Numbered from the stretch's first letter, positions 18,017 to 27,909 are shown. The stretch: 54,513 bases of DNA from Bacillus sp. (in: firmicutes) (GCA_021208645.1 JAJOJL010000131.1:1-54513), one strand, 5' to 3'. The notes: a model not told the origin generated them from the sequence alone. Numbers and translations: made by a program.

Positions 18017-18936
18017 CTAATCCTCTTTTCTTGATGTTTCTAGTACACTAAACATAAAATATACGGCTACAGCATTTGGAAATCGTTTTATATCAATGGA
18101 TGTTTTCTCTATAAATTTATCTACTCGATACTGAAGTGTATTTCGGTGCATGTACAGCTTTTTTGCAGCTAAGCTCGTGTTTAAATTACATTCGAGATAG
18201 ACTTTAACAGAGTCTAACAACGTTCTATCGTCCAGTACGGGGGTCAGCATGGACAATGTGGCTCGCTTTTTTTTCTTCCGTCATATCTTTAATGGTTAAA
18301 TAAGGAATAATGTCCTGTTCTACAAAAAGAGATTTTGCTGGAACTATGGGACGGACTTCTTCGAACACACTGGACTCCCACAAGAACCTGTCCTTTGCAG
18401 AATCAAGGCCAGTATTGGGTGAGCCAATATAAAGGAATAATTGAACATAGAAATCTGATGCAATCGTATCAATAATGGACTCTTCATCCATATCCTCATC
18501 AAAATGGTCATCAATTAACTGGATGAGAACGCCTTTATCAGGAGCAAGCCAGAGTAATTCATAGGCGGACAAGAACAGACTTTTCATTGCTTCCGTAAAT
18601 TCCCCTTGTTCGAGAATCGCCCCTTTTATATGAAAATGGATAAAGCGAAAAGGTAGTGGAAGGATCTTCTCCACTTTCGTCATATCCACATCATCGTTTT
18701 TTAATAAGCCATTGTATTAGTAGTTCTTCGGACGCTGTTTGTGGTAATAAAACATTGTTTTCTTCTTGTGGAAAAATGATTTCTAGTAGTTCCTTTTCAT
18801 CCTGTGATAATTTTCTTGTATCAAAAACAATTACTTCTCCCGCCTCATCAGCTATTTTAAGCTGGTATGTAGGGGAAAGCTTAGTATTAGGTCCTACGAT
18901 GGCATAATTATATTTCTTTTTTAAGCGCTGTATCAT
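18017..18936 (-). CDS. PucR/CdaR-family transcriptional regulator, YxkF-like (two frameshifts)
   Basis: Three reading frames chain into one 305-residue protein: the N-terminus (18936 down to 18691), the middle (to 18225) and a C-terminal helix-turn-helix (to 18017; CNLNTSLAAKKLYMHRNTLQYRVDKF, the PucR-type HTH_30 domain). One extra base in the T6 run at 18697-18702 and one in the G5 run at 18239-18243 account for both breaks. The corrected joins read LIKNDDVDMTKVEK and VHADPVLDDRTLL. The position next to msmX matches yxkF of Bacillus subtilis. It probably senses a metabolite linked to sugar uptake, but the ligand is unknown. Confidence 0.78.
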
Positions 18937-19042
18937 AAAAACTACCCCTTTATGTATAATGCAGGATGTACTTTCGTTGTACAGATAGTGTCTGCTAGTC
19001 TTTATTATAATGAAAGTTAGAAAAAATCTCCATTTTAAACGG

Positions 19043-19077
19043 AAAAAGGCCGAACGAATCTACAGTTCGGCCTTTTT
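19043..19077. terminator. Intrinsic terminator hairpin upstream of the regulator gene
   Basis: AAAAAGGCCGAAC (19043-19055) pairs perfectly with GTTCGGCCTTTTT (19065-19077). The T-run on both strands allows bidirectional action. It mainly ends the minus-strand 56-codon gene that stops at 19083. Confidence 0.85.
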
Positions 19078-19082
19078 AGAAA

Positions 19083-19253
19083 TTATTTTTCTCCATTGTA
19101 GGGAGGTTCCTCTTCCTTGAAATTTTGTGCCTCGTCAATTTGACGTTTTCCATGTGTGATGTGATCTTGTCCTCCGGCTAATCCTTCGTTGGTCATTCGG
19201 TCCACATCAACCATAACCCGGTCCCGGCCTTCATGTTGTGAATCCTTTTTCAT
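19083..19253 (-). CDS. Small hydrophilic protein, 56 residues, unknown function
   Basis: ATG at 19251-19253 follows GGAGGGATATTCG, a strong ribosome site, and the frame runs to TAA at 19083-19085, immediately before a terminator. The protein starts MKKDSQHEGRDRVMVDVDRM, contains NEGLAGG and HITHGKRQIDEA, and ends acidic (EEEPPYNGEK). There is no membrane segment or cysteine. I do not recognise a family. It lies downstream of yheE and the YheC/YheD block on the same strand, so a spore-related role is possible but not shown. Confidence 0.7.
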   Translation of the reverse strand: MKKDSQHEGRDRVMVDVDRMTNEGLAGGQDHITHGKRQIDEAQNFKEEEPPYNGEK

Positions 19254-19308
19254 CGAATATCCCTCCTTATTGTGATAGCTTTTGAAAAATCAGGAGGGAT
19301 TATCCAGA

Positions 19309-19524
19309 TTAGTGTTCTTCATAAACATGGAACAGCATTAAGTCATGGATACAGGTTTCGAGGAATTTTCTCTCTTCTGGAAGGTTTGGTTGGATGTCCC
19401 ATTGGATGGTTCCGTCTTTAAAATAGCTGCCTTTGTATTTCTTCTGTTTGTAGAAAAAGGAAAAGTCCCATTGCTGGTTAATCATATTGTTTTTTATTTC
19501 TTTATAGTTAAAATGAGTAAGCAT
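19309..19524 (-). CDS. yheE: YheE-like small protein
   Basis: A 71-residue protein beginning MLTHFNYKEIK, with an aromatic beta-rich centre (WDFSFFYKQKKYKGSYFKDGTIQWD). This resembles the Bacillus YheE family (DUF5342), also encoded beside yheC/yheD. Function unknown. Position and strand fit the yhe spore cluster. Confidence 0.7.
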   Translation of the reverse strand: MLTHFNYKEIKNNMINQQWDFSFFYKQKKYKGSYFKDGTIQWDIQPNLPEERKFLETCIHDLMLFHVYEEH

Positions 19525-19630
19525 GATGACTAAACGCCTTTATTTATGTATGTCACGTCCTGTTTTTAGTTTAACATAAACATCGGGGTAGGAGTTTGGT
19601 AGAAGAGGGCTTGTGTATGTTTTCGGTGGG

Positions 19631-19751
19631 GGAGTGTGGAGTGTGGAGTGTGGAGTGTGGGCAAACCATGAGGAGATTGCGAAAGTAGTGAAGGTTTGCT
19701 CGGAAAAACCGATCAAACCTTGAGGACTTATGGAAAGTAGTGAAGGTTTGC
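19631..19751. repeat. Short tandem and direct repeats between yheE and the ATP-grasp genes
   Basis: Four tandem copies of GGAGTGT fill 19631-19658. A 19-base segment, GAAAGTAGTGAAGGTTTGC, then occurs at 19681-19699 and 19733-19751. Within it AAGGTTTG-TCGG and CCGA-CAAACCTT (19691-19721) form a stable hairpin. It is non-coding; the hairpin may end the yheC/yheD transcript. Confidence 0.65.
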
Positions 19752-19787
19752 CCAAAATATCATCGAACCTCCAGCAGTTCCCACCAT

Positions 19788-20824
19788 CTAGGTCAAATTA
19801 GCTGCAAACTTTCCCTCAACGAGCATCCTCGTAAGCATTTCCACTCGTTTTCCTTGGATTTCCCGCTCATCAAAAGTCATGGGTTTGCTGTTCACATCCA
19901 CAACCCATAGACTTCCTTGATTATCAACGATTAGATCGAAGGAAAACTCATTAATTTCTCCATACTCTTCACGCAATCGCTTCCCAATTTTTTTCCCAAG
20001 ACGGATGACAGAAGCTTTTCTAGGGCGAGTTGGGATTTCTTGTAATGACAGGACTGCCCCTCCTTGTGGAACATGGGTTGTGTACCCTCCATGAACGGCA
20101 GCACGTACACCTGTCCCAACCATCTTCCAATCAGAATCATGGTATACCATAAGGACACGGAAATCATAGGCCGTTTCATTGACCATTGCCCCTCTGATTC
20201 CTTCTTGTAGAAGTAAATCCTTTTCCTTTAACAGCTTGGATAGCAAATAAACTAATTGAGTAAAGGTTAGATCAGTATAAATCTTTTGTTGGGAATGAAG
20301 GGAGTAGTGTTCTCCGTTACGTTCCAACTTCCAAATACCGAACCCTTGGGCACCATCCACATCCTTTAAATAGGCGGTAGGATAGCGCTCTAAGAAGCGA
20401 TACAATTGTCGGCTATTCTTCAGTTCGATGGTAGTAGGAAAATAATTCTTCAGCCATAGATCTTCTTGAAAAAGTTTTCCTATCCTTCCTTTATGAAAAA
20501 AGGAACTGTTAAAGATGGGGACACTCCATCTCTTTAATGTTTGCAAATAAACGAGAAGGTCATCTTCACCATTATCTCCTCTTAGTGGATAGCGGTTATA
20601 AACGGCATGGGGTTTCGGGCAAATGACCTCCTGCCATTCTCTAGTACGATCGTTCCAGTAATAGCCTTTAAACAACTTATTATCTTTTGCGTAAGGAAGA
20701 ACAAATCCCATTCCCCCATGCTTAGAAATGGAGGAAAGGAGTTCTTCATAAAACTCCCTCTCCCCTGTAAACTTGCCTTTCCCTCTTGTTTTGGTGCTGT
20801 CAAAATAATAATGTTTTTATTCAA
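19788..20824 (-). CDS. YheC-type ATP-grasp protein 1, short form (one frameshift)
   Basis: YheC/YheD-family ATP-grasp protein (spore-coat-associated in Bacillus; chemistry not established). The start is TTG (20822-20824), behind AAGGGTGAC. The T4 run at 20789-20792 lacks one base; adding it joins MNKNIIILTAPK to GKFTGEREFYEELLSS and the rest, giving 345 residues. ATP-grasp features are AYLKDVDGAQGFGIWKL, YDFRVLMVYH and the metal-binding end EFSFDLIVDNQGSLWVVDVNSKP. It is the last of four tandem paralogs and pairs with the longer gene just upstream (13-base gap). Confidence 0.85.
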
Positions 20825-20837
20825 TGGGAGTCACCCT

Positions 20838-22229
20838 TTACGTAGAAACTGTTATATGACTGCTTTCTTGAATCACTGTCTGATACAGATAAGCAGCATA
20901 CGTCATTGGCATTTTTCTCGTTAACTGATCTTCCCGTTTAAGCTTCGGGTGGGAAAAAATCGTTCTGCCTGGCTTGGAGTTGGCTTCGAACATCCAAATT
21001 TGTTCATCCAAGTCGATACCTAAGTCAAAGCCAATTTCCCCAACATTTCCATTCGTGGTTTTATCTATAGCTTTACTTAATAGTAAGGCTGTTTTTTTCA
21101 GCTCTCCTAACAATGATTTATCTAAGTTTAAATCTTCCCATATTTCTTGGACAGACTTAATGTGTCCGCCGCTTTTAACATGGGTCGTAACACTCCCAGG
21201 ACCGGCAATTTTGGCAGCAATGGCACTGATTCTCCAAACTCCTTGCTCATCTTTATTAGTATGAATCCGGAAATCAATGGGATTACTTTGGTATTTTAAT
21301 AAGGCAATGCCTTTTTGAACTACGAGATGATCAAAGCCTGTAGGGAATTGGGTTTTCAGAAGCCGGTTTAAACTGCTGTATCGTCTAAGTCGATTACGAA
21401 CCTTATCCCTAAATCGGCAATAATAGAAGCCTTCTCCTTCATCAAAATGAATTTGGTGAATACCGAAGCCAAGGCTACCGTTTTTCGGTTTTATATAAAC
21501 ATGCTTATATTCATGAATAAACCCTTTGATTTCTTCCGTAGTTGGAGAAGCGATTGTTTTGGGTAAGTGACGGTTCGCTTCCTCCACCTCTACTAAACGC
21601 TTGTGAATTTCAGATTTATCAAAGAATCCTGGATTAAACCACGGAATATCATATTCTTGCTTGAACTTTTCCCGCACGTGAATATAGTCAGGATGGGCCT
21701 CGGTTCGGCGGTTTGGTAACCGGTCATAAATGACATTTGGCAGCGGGACAATAATTTTTTTCCACCCTGCCTTAGTAAAGGAGTAAGCCTCCATAGTTCC
21801 TTCCTCCCAATCGATGTGGTGGGAACCAAATATAACAGCCAATGCTCCTGTTAAACTGGCAGCATGAATATACTTGGCAAACAGGAAAGAACGCTCTCCA
21901 GCAGGTCTTAAAATACTTCCCGTAAAACCTGCTGTAAAAATACCAATTAGGGGACCGAAGTAAATTTTTCCTTCCCCATCATATTCTAATGTTAGTTTTA
22001 ATGAATAAGGAAAATATAATTGGTTCCAAGCTATTTCTGAAAATTCACATTCCTGAAAAGAGAGGTTATCACTAGAATAAATAGCACAACTGACTTCCTT
22101 CGTTCCGAACTGGACTTGTATTAATTCCAATTCTGTAAGTTTTAACTGCTTTAATAGTTCCTTTGAAACATATAAACTTTTTTCCTTTTTACTCGATTCT
22201 CTTTTATTAATTTGCATAGTATACGGCAT
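20838..22229 (-). CDS. YheD-type ATP-grasp protein 2, long form
   Basis: A 463-residue YheC/YheD-family protein. An N-terminal extension of about 120 residues (SLYVSKELLKQLKLTELELIQVQFGTKEV...) precedes the ATP-grasp region, with VYIKPKNGSLGFGIHQI, IDFRIHTNKDEQG and IGFDLGIDLDEQIWMFEANSKPGR. The start at 22229 follows AAAGGAGTGAAACGATCC; the frame is open further upstream but lacks a ribosome site. The length matches YheD rather than YheC. Probably expressed in sporulation as part of a four-gene run. Confidence 0.88.
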   Translation of the reverse strand: MPYTMQINKRESSKKEKSLYVSKELLKQLKLTELELIQVQFGTKEVSCAIYSSDNLSFQECEFSEIAWNQLYFPYSLKLTLEYDGEGKIYFGPLIGIFTAGFTGSILRPAGERSFLFAKYIHAASLTGALAVIFGSHHIDWEEGTMEAYSFTKAGWKKIIVPLPNVIYDRLPNRRTEAHPDYIHVREKFKQEYDIPWFNPGFFDKSEIHKRLVEVEEANRHLPKTIASPTTEEIKGFIHEYKHVYIKPKNGSLGFGIHQIHFDEGEGFYYCRFRDKVRNRLRRYSSLNRLLKTQFPTGFDHLVVQKGIALLKYQSNPIDFRIHTNKDEQGVWRISAIAAKIAGPGSVTTHVKSGGHIKSVQEIWEDLNLDKSLLGELKKTALLLSKAIDKTTNGNVGEIGFDLGIDLDEQIWMFEANSKPGRTIFSHPKLKREDQLTRKMPMTYAAYLYQTVIQESSHITVST

Positions 22230-22266
22230 GGATCGTTTCACTCCTTTACTTGTAACACGTTTCCCC

Positions 22267-23328
22267 TTAGAGTTTGACTGGATTCTTTGCATGTTCCTTT
22301 GATAGAATCCATATTGCTGGACCTTCGGCTTTAAATTGTTTTCCCATAATCTCACTAGTTTTCATCACCGTTTCATAACCAGGCTTCGAATTCACTTCCA
22401 GTATCCAGATTCGGCCATCATTACTGATTCCAATATCTACTCCCAGTTCAAACAGTGGTTCGTGATAGTTTTCCATATGCTTTGGAAGCTGTTTAATAAT
22501 CAACGGAAGATCCTTTTTTATACGAGCAACCGTCTCCTTTGATGTCCGTAGTTTCGAGACAATTTTCCCTCCAGCTTGGAGATTAGACAGGTAGGTCCCT
22601 TTTTTTCCTAGTCTAAAACCTTTACCCACAAGCTTCCATTGGGAATCCCCTTTCTTTTGCAGTACAATTCTTAAATCATAAGGAGACCCATCAATCGTTA
22701 ATGGAAGAAATGGTTGAATCATATAGTTGTGTGCCGGTAGTTTTTCTGTCAGGAATTGATAAAGGCTGTAGGCATCATTGGTCCATGTATATTCCTTTGT
22801 TTTATCCCCGCTTTCTATCACGTATCCTGACTGTTTATTCTCTATGGCAAAAAATCCATAGCCTCCAGAACCAAAGACAGGTTTGATCGCAACTTTATTA
22901 TAGGTGTTTAAAAAGCGTTGCAAGGAATCTGGCGTCAATTTTTCTGTTTGTGGTAAAAAAGGTTTTAATGGTTCGCTTTGACTAAGCCACTGATGAACAG
23001 CCCATTTATTAGGCAGACCTGTACCAAGGAAGTGTGCTTTTTTCTTTATGACGTTGATTTGTTCTTGTGTATCCTTAATTAATTTCCTTTCGTTTGGCGG
23101 GTAGTAGACACGATCATAGATATAATCAGGTAGAGAGAAGCATCCCTTCAACCACTGTTTGGACTGTGGATCAAAAACAAGTCCTGTTGCTTTCTCCGTC
23201 GTATCGTCATAATTTGACGGGTGAAAACGAAATACAAAGATACCCTTTTCCCCACAGGCGACTGCAACCCTGTTTAAATACTCATTATATTCATCCGTAT
23301 TTAATTGTAGAATCCCTAATGAAGTCAT
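22267..23328 (-). CDS. yheC: YheC-type ATP-grasp protein 3, short form
   Basis: A 353-residue YheC/YheD-family protein without the long N-terminal extension, close to the length of Bacillus YheC. ATP-grasp features: VAIKPVFGSGGYGFFAIE, SPYDLRIVLQKKGDSQWKLVG and FELGVDIGISNDGRIWILEVNSKPGYE. The ATG at 23328 is preferred over 23337 because AAAGGA is then 8 bases away. It follows the long paralog with a 14-base gap, so the two form a pair. Confidence 0.88.
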   Translation of the reverse strand: MTSLGILQLNTDEYNEYLNRVAVACGEKGIFVFRFHPSNYDDTTEKATGLVFDPQSKQWLKGCFSLPDYIYDRVYYPPNERKLIKDTQEQINVIKKKAHFLGTGLPNKWAVHQWLSQSEPLKPFLPQTEKLTPDSLQRFLNTYNKVAIKPVFGSGGYGFFAIENKQSGYVIESGDKTKEYTWTNDAYSLYQFLTEKLPAHNYMIQPFLPLTIDGSPYDLRIVLQKKGDSQWKLVGKGFRLGKKGTYLSNLQAGGKIVSKLRTSKETVARIKKDLPLIIKQLPKHMENYHEPLFELGVDIGISNDGRIWILEVNSKPGYETVMKTSEIMGKQFKAEGPAIWILSKEHAKNPVKL

Positions 23329-23342
23329 AGATGACATCCTTT

Positions 23343-24714
23343 CTAGTAATCTGTAAATCCTATTAAGGAAGATGCGAAGGTTACTAAAAGCTGTACGGAA
23401 GGAGGGGGTGTTTTTGCAGTAGCAGCGCTGTGCTCTCCTTTGGATGGCTTTATGTTTACTTCAAGTAGCCAAATGTTATCTTCCTTATCGAGCATAAAAT
23501 CAAACCCAAGTTCACCGTATAAGCCATCCGCTTCTCCGTCTAAAATATGGGCACAATGAATGGCTAGTTCGTGCATAAATTTTAACCTGTGGAGGGCCTT
23601 TTCTTCCCCCATTAGTTCCTTTAATATATCTGAAGCGCTTCGTTGAACGCCCCCTTGTGCTAGATTCGATACGATTTGTTTTACTTGCCCAATTCGGCCG
23701 ATGGCAGAACATGATTTCCAATAACCGGATTTATCTTTTATACATAAGACACGAAAGTCTACTGGTGCCTCTTTTAACGTCTTTGCTTCGATTGTCTGTT
23801 GGATGATATATTTTTTCCCCTGCAATCTTGGCTTTAGGAGGGAAAAAACTTTAGCTGCCGGTACTTCCTTTTCCGTTTTCCATGCCTTATTGTTGGGGTA
23901 TGTGACAATATAGAGGTCGTTTTCCTTATCAACCCGAATAATACCAGAGCCTTCTTTTCCCCAAAACGGCTTCAAATAGACGCTGTTATATTTTTGCAGT
24001 AGATGTTTTAAGATCCTTAGATGATTGGAGTGAGCGTGTTTCGGGTAGATAAGGTATTAAGGTTGGTTCCTGTAAAAACATTGAAAAGGTTTCCCATTTA
24101 TGCAAAAAGCGGTCATTAAAGTAAGGAATATTTAATTCGGATAATTTATCAAAAAAAGCCTGGCAACTAATGGATCTCTCCATATCCCGTCTACCAATCC
24201 GGTTATAGATAACTTGAGGAAGGGGAGACTTTGTAGGTTGCCAACTTTTGTTCTGGTACATGTACCCTTTAACAAAGCTTCCTTCAACAGCTTTGAAAGA
24301 GAAGATCATTAAGGGACAATGAAGTCGTTCCGCTGTGATTGCCATATCTGTTAAGTAGGCAGTTAAAGAGCCAAACGGTGCTTCCTTGTTCTCTTCATTA
24401 ATATCTCCCAAAACAACTCCTAAGCTAGGTCCGAGTCTAAGAATATGTTCCGTTTGGCTATACTGACATTGAATATTAGATAATGGAACATGCAATTGTT
24501 CTTTTATTGCCGGATGCATTTCCATTTCAAATTCTGTTAAATGAGGTTCGGCGACTAATTCAATCTCTTTGCTAAAAAAATGATACTGCAATTTTATTTG
24601 GGAACGGCCAGACAGTCTCCATAAAGTAGCGGCTTTTATGGGAATAGCTACTTGATTTTCAGGTAGCTTTTCATTCGTGACGATGGAATTTATTAAGTAA
24701 GTGTCATTAAACAT
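23343..24714 (-). CDS. yheD: YheD-type ATP-grasp protein 4, long form (one frameshift)
   Basis: The first gene of the block, next to yheB. It starts at ATG 24714 behind CGAGGGCTG. An extra base in the T4 run at 24006-24009 splits the frame after residue about 236. Removing it reads DLKHLLQKYNSVYLKPFWGKEGSGII and gives 456 residues, YheD length. The N-terminal extension (AIPIKAATLWRLSGRSQIKL...) matches that of paralog 2. The last ATP-grasp motif is ELGFDFMLDKEDNIWLLEVNIKPSKGEH, with I in place of the usual S, which may affect the active site. Confidence 0.85.
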
Positions 24715-24862
24715 AAACAGCCCTCGCATGTTTCCATTGGATAAAAAGAATTCCCTTTGGTAAAATCAGGTTACTTGCTGTGTAAGTAGCCTATAGGTAT
24801 TTGTCGGTATGGTATCTTATGAGCAGTCGAGAAAAGGTGTGCATTTGAGGTGAGGCAGGAAG

Positions 24863-26005
24863 ATGGATGAGAAAATAATCTGGTTGTTTATTCTTATAAT
24901 TATTGGCGGGTTGGTCGGTGGTGGAACGAATGTCCTGGCCATTAAAATGCTCTTTCGTCCGTATGAGGCCGTTTTTATTGGGAAGTATCGGGTGCCATTT
25001 ACACCAGGTCTCATACCGAAAAGGAAAGGACAAATTGCCGATCAGCTTGGGAAATTGGTGGAGGTTCATTTAGTGACTCCTGAAGGGATTGAAGAAAAGA
25101 TATTTCATGAATCCTTTAGGGAGGAGTTGGACAACCGGATAAGGGCAAAGATTCTTACCTTCCTAAATGATGAGCGGACCATGAATGAGTGGATTCGTGT
25201 TCATTTAAATAGAACGTGGACAACGGAAAATGGTAGAAAACTAATTGAAGCTAGTGTTCAGAAGAAGATTAGTTCGATTTTGGCAGAAAAGCAGCATGTG
25301 CCTTTAGAGGAGTTACTGTTAGATGAATGGAAGCGTAAGGCTTCCAGTTACATTCCCCAACTAACGGATAAGTTGTTGGAACGGGGAACGAGTTATTTGG
25401 AATCCTATGAAGGGAAAAGGCAAATTGAAACGATGGTTTCCCATTTTTTTGAAGGGAAAGGGAATGTTCGAGGTTTCTTCGGCAGAATGATCCAGCGGGT
25501 TTCTCCAGAGGTGTTCATCTCTAATGAATTAATAAAGCTTTTGCAAGAGGCAAAAACCCATGAAATGTTAAGGGAATTATTAGAGAGAGAATGGGAGACT
25601 TTGTTGCAAAAGACGCCGAATGATTTTTTGAAAGACATGGATACGGAGGAAAAACTAGGTGGATTTGTGAAGCGACTTGTGGATGAATTGCCCATTATTA
25701 GTGAATGGGATAAGCCTATCAAAATTTGGGCATCTCCCTATGAGGAGATGATTCTTAAGCAAACGATTCCGTTGATTATGAAGGAGTTGACCGATTTTGT
25801 AAGGAGGAATTTGCGATCTGCCATGAAACATGTAGGTATCCAAGATGTGGTCCAGCGGCAGATTAACAGTTTTCCAGTAAAAAGATTAGAAGTCATTCTC
25901 TTGTCTATCGCGAGTCGTGAACTGAAGATGATTGCGTTGTTAGGTGCCCTCATTGGAGGGTTAGTGGGCTTCGTCCAAGGCATTCTGCTACTATACGTTG
26001 TGTAA
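24863..26005 (+). CDS. yheB: DUF445 family membrane protein YheB
   Basis: A 380-residue protein with an N-terminal membrane helix (IIWLFILIIIGGLVGGGTNVLAIKMLF), the conserved RPYEAVFIGKYRVPFTPGLIPKRKGQIA block, a long helical middle and a C-terminal membrane helix (MIALLGALIGGLVGFVQGILLLYVV). This is the DUF445/YheB layout. It is divergent from the yheC/yheD genes and upstream of yheA, as in Bacillus. Molecular role unknown. Confidence 0.93.
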   Translation: MDEKIIWLFILIIIGGLVGGGTNVLAIKMLFRPYEAVFIGKYRVPFTPGLIPKRKGQIADQLGKLVEVHLVTPEGIEEKIFHESFREELDNRIRAKILTFLNDERTMNEWIRVHLNRTWTTENGRKLIEASVQKKISSILAEKQHVPLEELLLDEWKRKASSYIPQLTDKLLERGTSYLESYEGKRQIETMVSHFFEGKGNVRGFFGRMIQRVSPEVFISNELIKLLQEAKTHEMLRELLEREWETLLQKTPNDFLKDMDTEEKLGGFVKRLVDELPIISEWDKPIKIWASPYEEMILKQTIPLIMKELTDFVRRNLRSAMKHVGIQDVVQRQINSFPVKRLEVILLSIASRELKMIALLGALIGGLVGFVQGILLLYVV

Positions 26006-26180
26006 ATGTAGGTTTGAGAAGATGGATGTCGGATAACGTAATATTTCGAATCTTTGTCCACGGGGTGAATTCATCCAGAATTCATGTTATAGTCGTAGAG
26101 ATAAGTAAACGTGCGTATATTTCTTTTAGGTAAAACTTGTTTTGGAATGTCCGTACAAAAACAGGGAGGAAATTTTTATT

Positions 26181-26537
26181 ATGACTAAACCGTTTGAAGT
26201 TGCCCAGGAACTTGCTACTGCTTTAAAAAATAGCGAAGAGTTCGTAACGTTGAAGAACTTGCATGATGATGTTAATAAGGACGAGGTTGCTAAGCGTATG
26301 CTAGATAATTTCAGAAACGTACAGCTTGAGCTTCAACAAAAGCAAATGCAAGGTGAGCAAATCACGGAAGAAGAAATTCAACAGGCACAAAAGCAATTTG
26401 AATTAGTGCAACAGCACGAAACGATTTCTAAGTTAATGGAAGCTGAGCAACGTATGAGCCAGGTTATTACGGAATTAAACCAAGCGATTACTGCTCCTTT
26501 AGAAGAGCTTTACGGTGCTGAACCACAACAAAGCTAA
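26181..26537 (+). CDS. yheA: YheA, YlbF/YmcA-family protein
   Basis: A 118-residue, almost wholly helical, glutamine/glutamate-rich protein of the YlbF/YmcA family (PF06133). The start at 26181 follows CAGGGAGGAAATTTTTATT; the longer frame from 26142 has no site. Relatives YlbF, YmcA and YaaT form a complex that affects RNA processing and sporulation. YheA itself is uncharacterised as far as I know. Confidence 0.92.
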   Translation: MTKPFEVAQELATALKNSEEFVTLKNLHDDVNKDEVAKRMLDNFRNVQLELQQKQMQGEQITEEEIQQAQKQFELVQQHETISKLMEAEQRMSQVITELNQAITAPLEELYGAEPQQS

Positions 26538-26560
26538 TATCATAATTGATTTGTATTAAT

Positions 26561-26597
26561 AAAACGAATGTGACTTTCGGGTCATGTTCGTTTTTTG
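26561..26597 (+). terminator. Intrinsic terminator after yheA
   Basis: AAAACGAA-TG-TGAC pairs with GTCA-TG-TTCGTTTT (one TG/TG internal mismatch) and runs into TTTTTT. Confidence 0.85.
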
Positions 26598-26631
26598 TTT
26601 TTTTTTTTGGAGGGAGGGGGAATAGCTGGTT

Positions 26632-26812
26632 TTGATTTAAGTAGAAAGAGGTAGTTGTGGTTTACTTCAATCAAAAGCCTAGTTATGACGTAAATAGACG
26701 AGGAAAATTGGTTGTATTTAAATCAAAATTCAGTTATGACGTAAATAGAGAAGGAAAATGTGCTGTATTTAAGTCAGAAGTGAGTTTTGCTGTAAATACA
26801 AAATGAAATCTC
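26632..26812. repeat. Degenerate tandem repeat, about 51-bp period
   Basis: Two good units and one decayed unit repeat the order GTATTTAAATCAAAA, AGTTATGACGTAAATAGA, AGGAAAAT. AGTTATGACGTAAATAGA is identical in two of them, and GTATTTAA/GTAAATA blocks recur. The rest of the gap to 27004 is AT-rich and shows nothing I recognise. Confidence 0.6.
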
Positions 26813-27004
26813 CCCCTTTAAATCAAACCCCGCACCAAAAAAGAGATCACCTACCTATCTAACATATTTAACACCTACTACGGACAAATTCCTGCCAATT
26901 ACCCTTTTTCTTCCCCCATTAAGTTCTATTCACCGAAAAAAGGACATATATGTATTACCAACAATACTTAGGATTTATGGACCAATTGAAGGGGGATGGC
27001 AACT

Positions 27005-27856
27005 ATGACGTACCGCTTACTAGCGCTAGACATCGATGGGACCCTGCTAAAGTCAAATCATCGATTGGCAAAGGAAACGAAGGAAGCAATTGAATACGCT
27101 CAAAGCAAAGATGTATATGTGACATTGGCAACTGGAAGAGCTTTTCCTTCCGCAAAAAAAATAGCCAAAGCATTAAAATTGGATGATGCATATTTAATCA
27201 CCCATGATGGGGCGTATATAGCATCAGAACTGGAAGACCCGATTTTTGAAAGAAGGCTAGACTCCGACCGCGTATACCAAATTGTAGATATCCTCGAAAA
27301 CTATCATTGCCATGTGAGGCTACTTCATGAAAAGTATGCCATTGGCAATAAAGTAAGGCAGCGCAACTACTTAATTGCAAGAATGAATATTGGCGTTGGT
27401 GACCCGCTTTTTTATCCAGTAAATTATGTGGACTCTGCTTCGCATCACTTAATTGATCAGCCGTTGACGGTTCCGAAAATTCGTGCTCATTTCTGGAATG
27501 ATAACGAGAAGCGAGATGCTATGGAAGAAGTTCAGGAAGCGGTAAGGCACATTAATATGACATCTTCAGCGGAGGGAAGCCTCGATATTACAGATGCATC
27601 GGCTTCTAAGGCAAGGGGATTGCAAGTCCTTGGTAAAAAACTTGGTATTCAGCTTAGCGAAATGGTTGCTGTAGGTTGCTATGAGAATGATATGGAAATG
27701 CTGACGCAATCAGGGCTGGGCATCGCCATGGGTAATGCACCGAAGGAAGTAAAGGCAATTGCAGACTGGGTAACGAGATCCAATAATCAAAATGGTGTAG
27801 GCTATGCTGTAAGAGAAGTGTTCCGAAAGCAGCTACACCCTGCCGTATATAAGTAA
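27005..27856 (+). CDS. yhaX: Cof-type HAD phosphatase (YhaX-like)
   Basis: A 283-residue HAD hydrolase of the Cof/IIB subfamily. Motif I LLALDIDGTLL supplies the nucleophilic aspartate, motif II is TLATGRAF, motif III lysine lies in ASKARGL and motif IV is VAVGCYENDMEML. The ATG at 27005 is preferred because AGGGGG lies 9 bases before it; the ATG at 26996 abuts that site. Its place before hemZ matches yhaX of Bacillus subtilis, a spore-associated gene. The substrate is unknown. Confidence 0.85.
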   Translation: MTYRLLALDIDGTLLKSNHRLAKETKEAIEYAQSKDVYVTLATGRAFPSAKKIAKALKLDDAYLITHDGAYIASELEDPIFERRLDSDRVYQIVDILENYHCHVRLLHEKYAIGNKVRQRNYLIARMNIGVGDPLFYPVNYVDSASHHLIDQPLTVPKIRAHFWNDNEKRDAMEEVQEAVRHINMTSSAEGSLDITDASASKARGLQVLGKKLGIQLSEMVAVGCYENDMEMLTQSGLGIAMGNAPKEVKAIADWVTRSNNQNGVGYAVREVFRKQLHPAVYK

Positions 27857-27868
27857 AAGAATATCAAG

Positions 27869-27909
27869 AAGGTTCTAGGGAGCGTTAACGCCTCTAGGAC
27901 CTTTATTTT
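27869..27909 (+). terminator. Intrinsic terminator after yhaX
   Basis: AAGGTTCTAG pairs with CTAGGACCTT around a loop containing CGTTAACG, followed by TTATTTT. Confidence 0.75.

Noticed and set aside
20838..22355. 42-codon N-terminal extension of YheD-like protein 2
   Set aside because: It overlaps the end of the upstream paralog, and the ATG at 22229 has the strong ribosome site.
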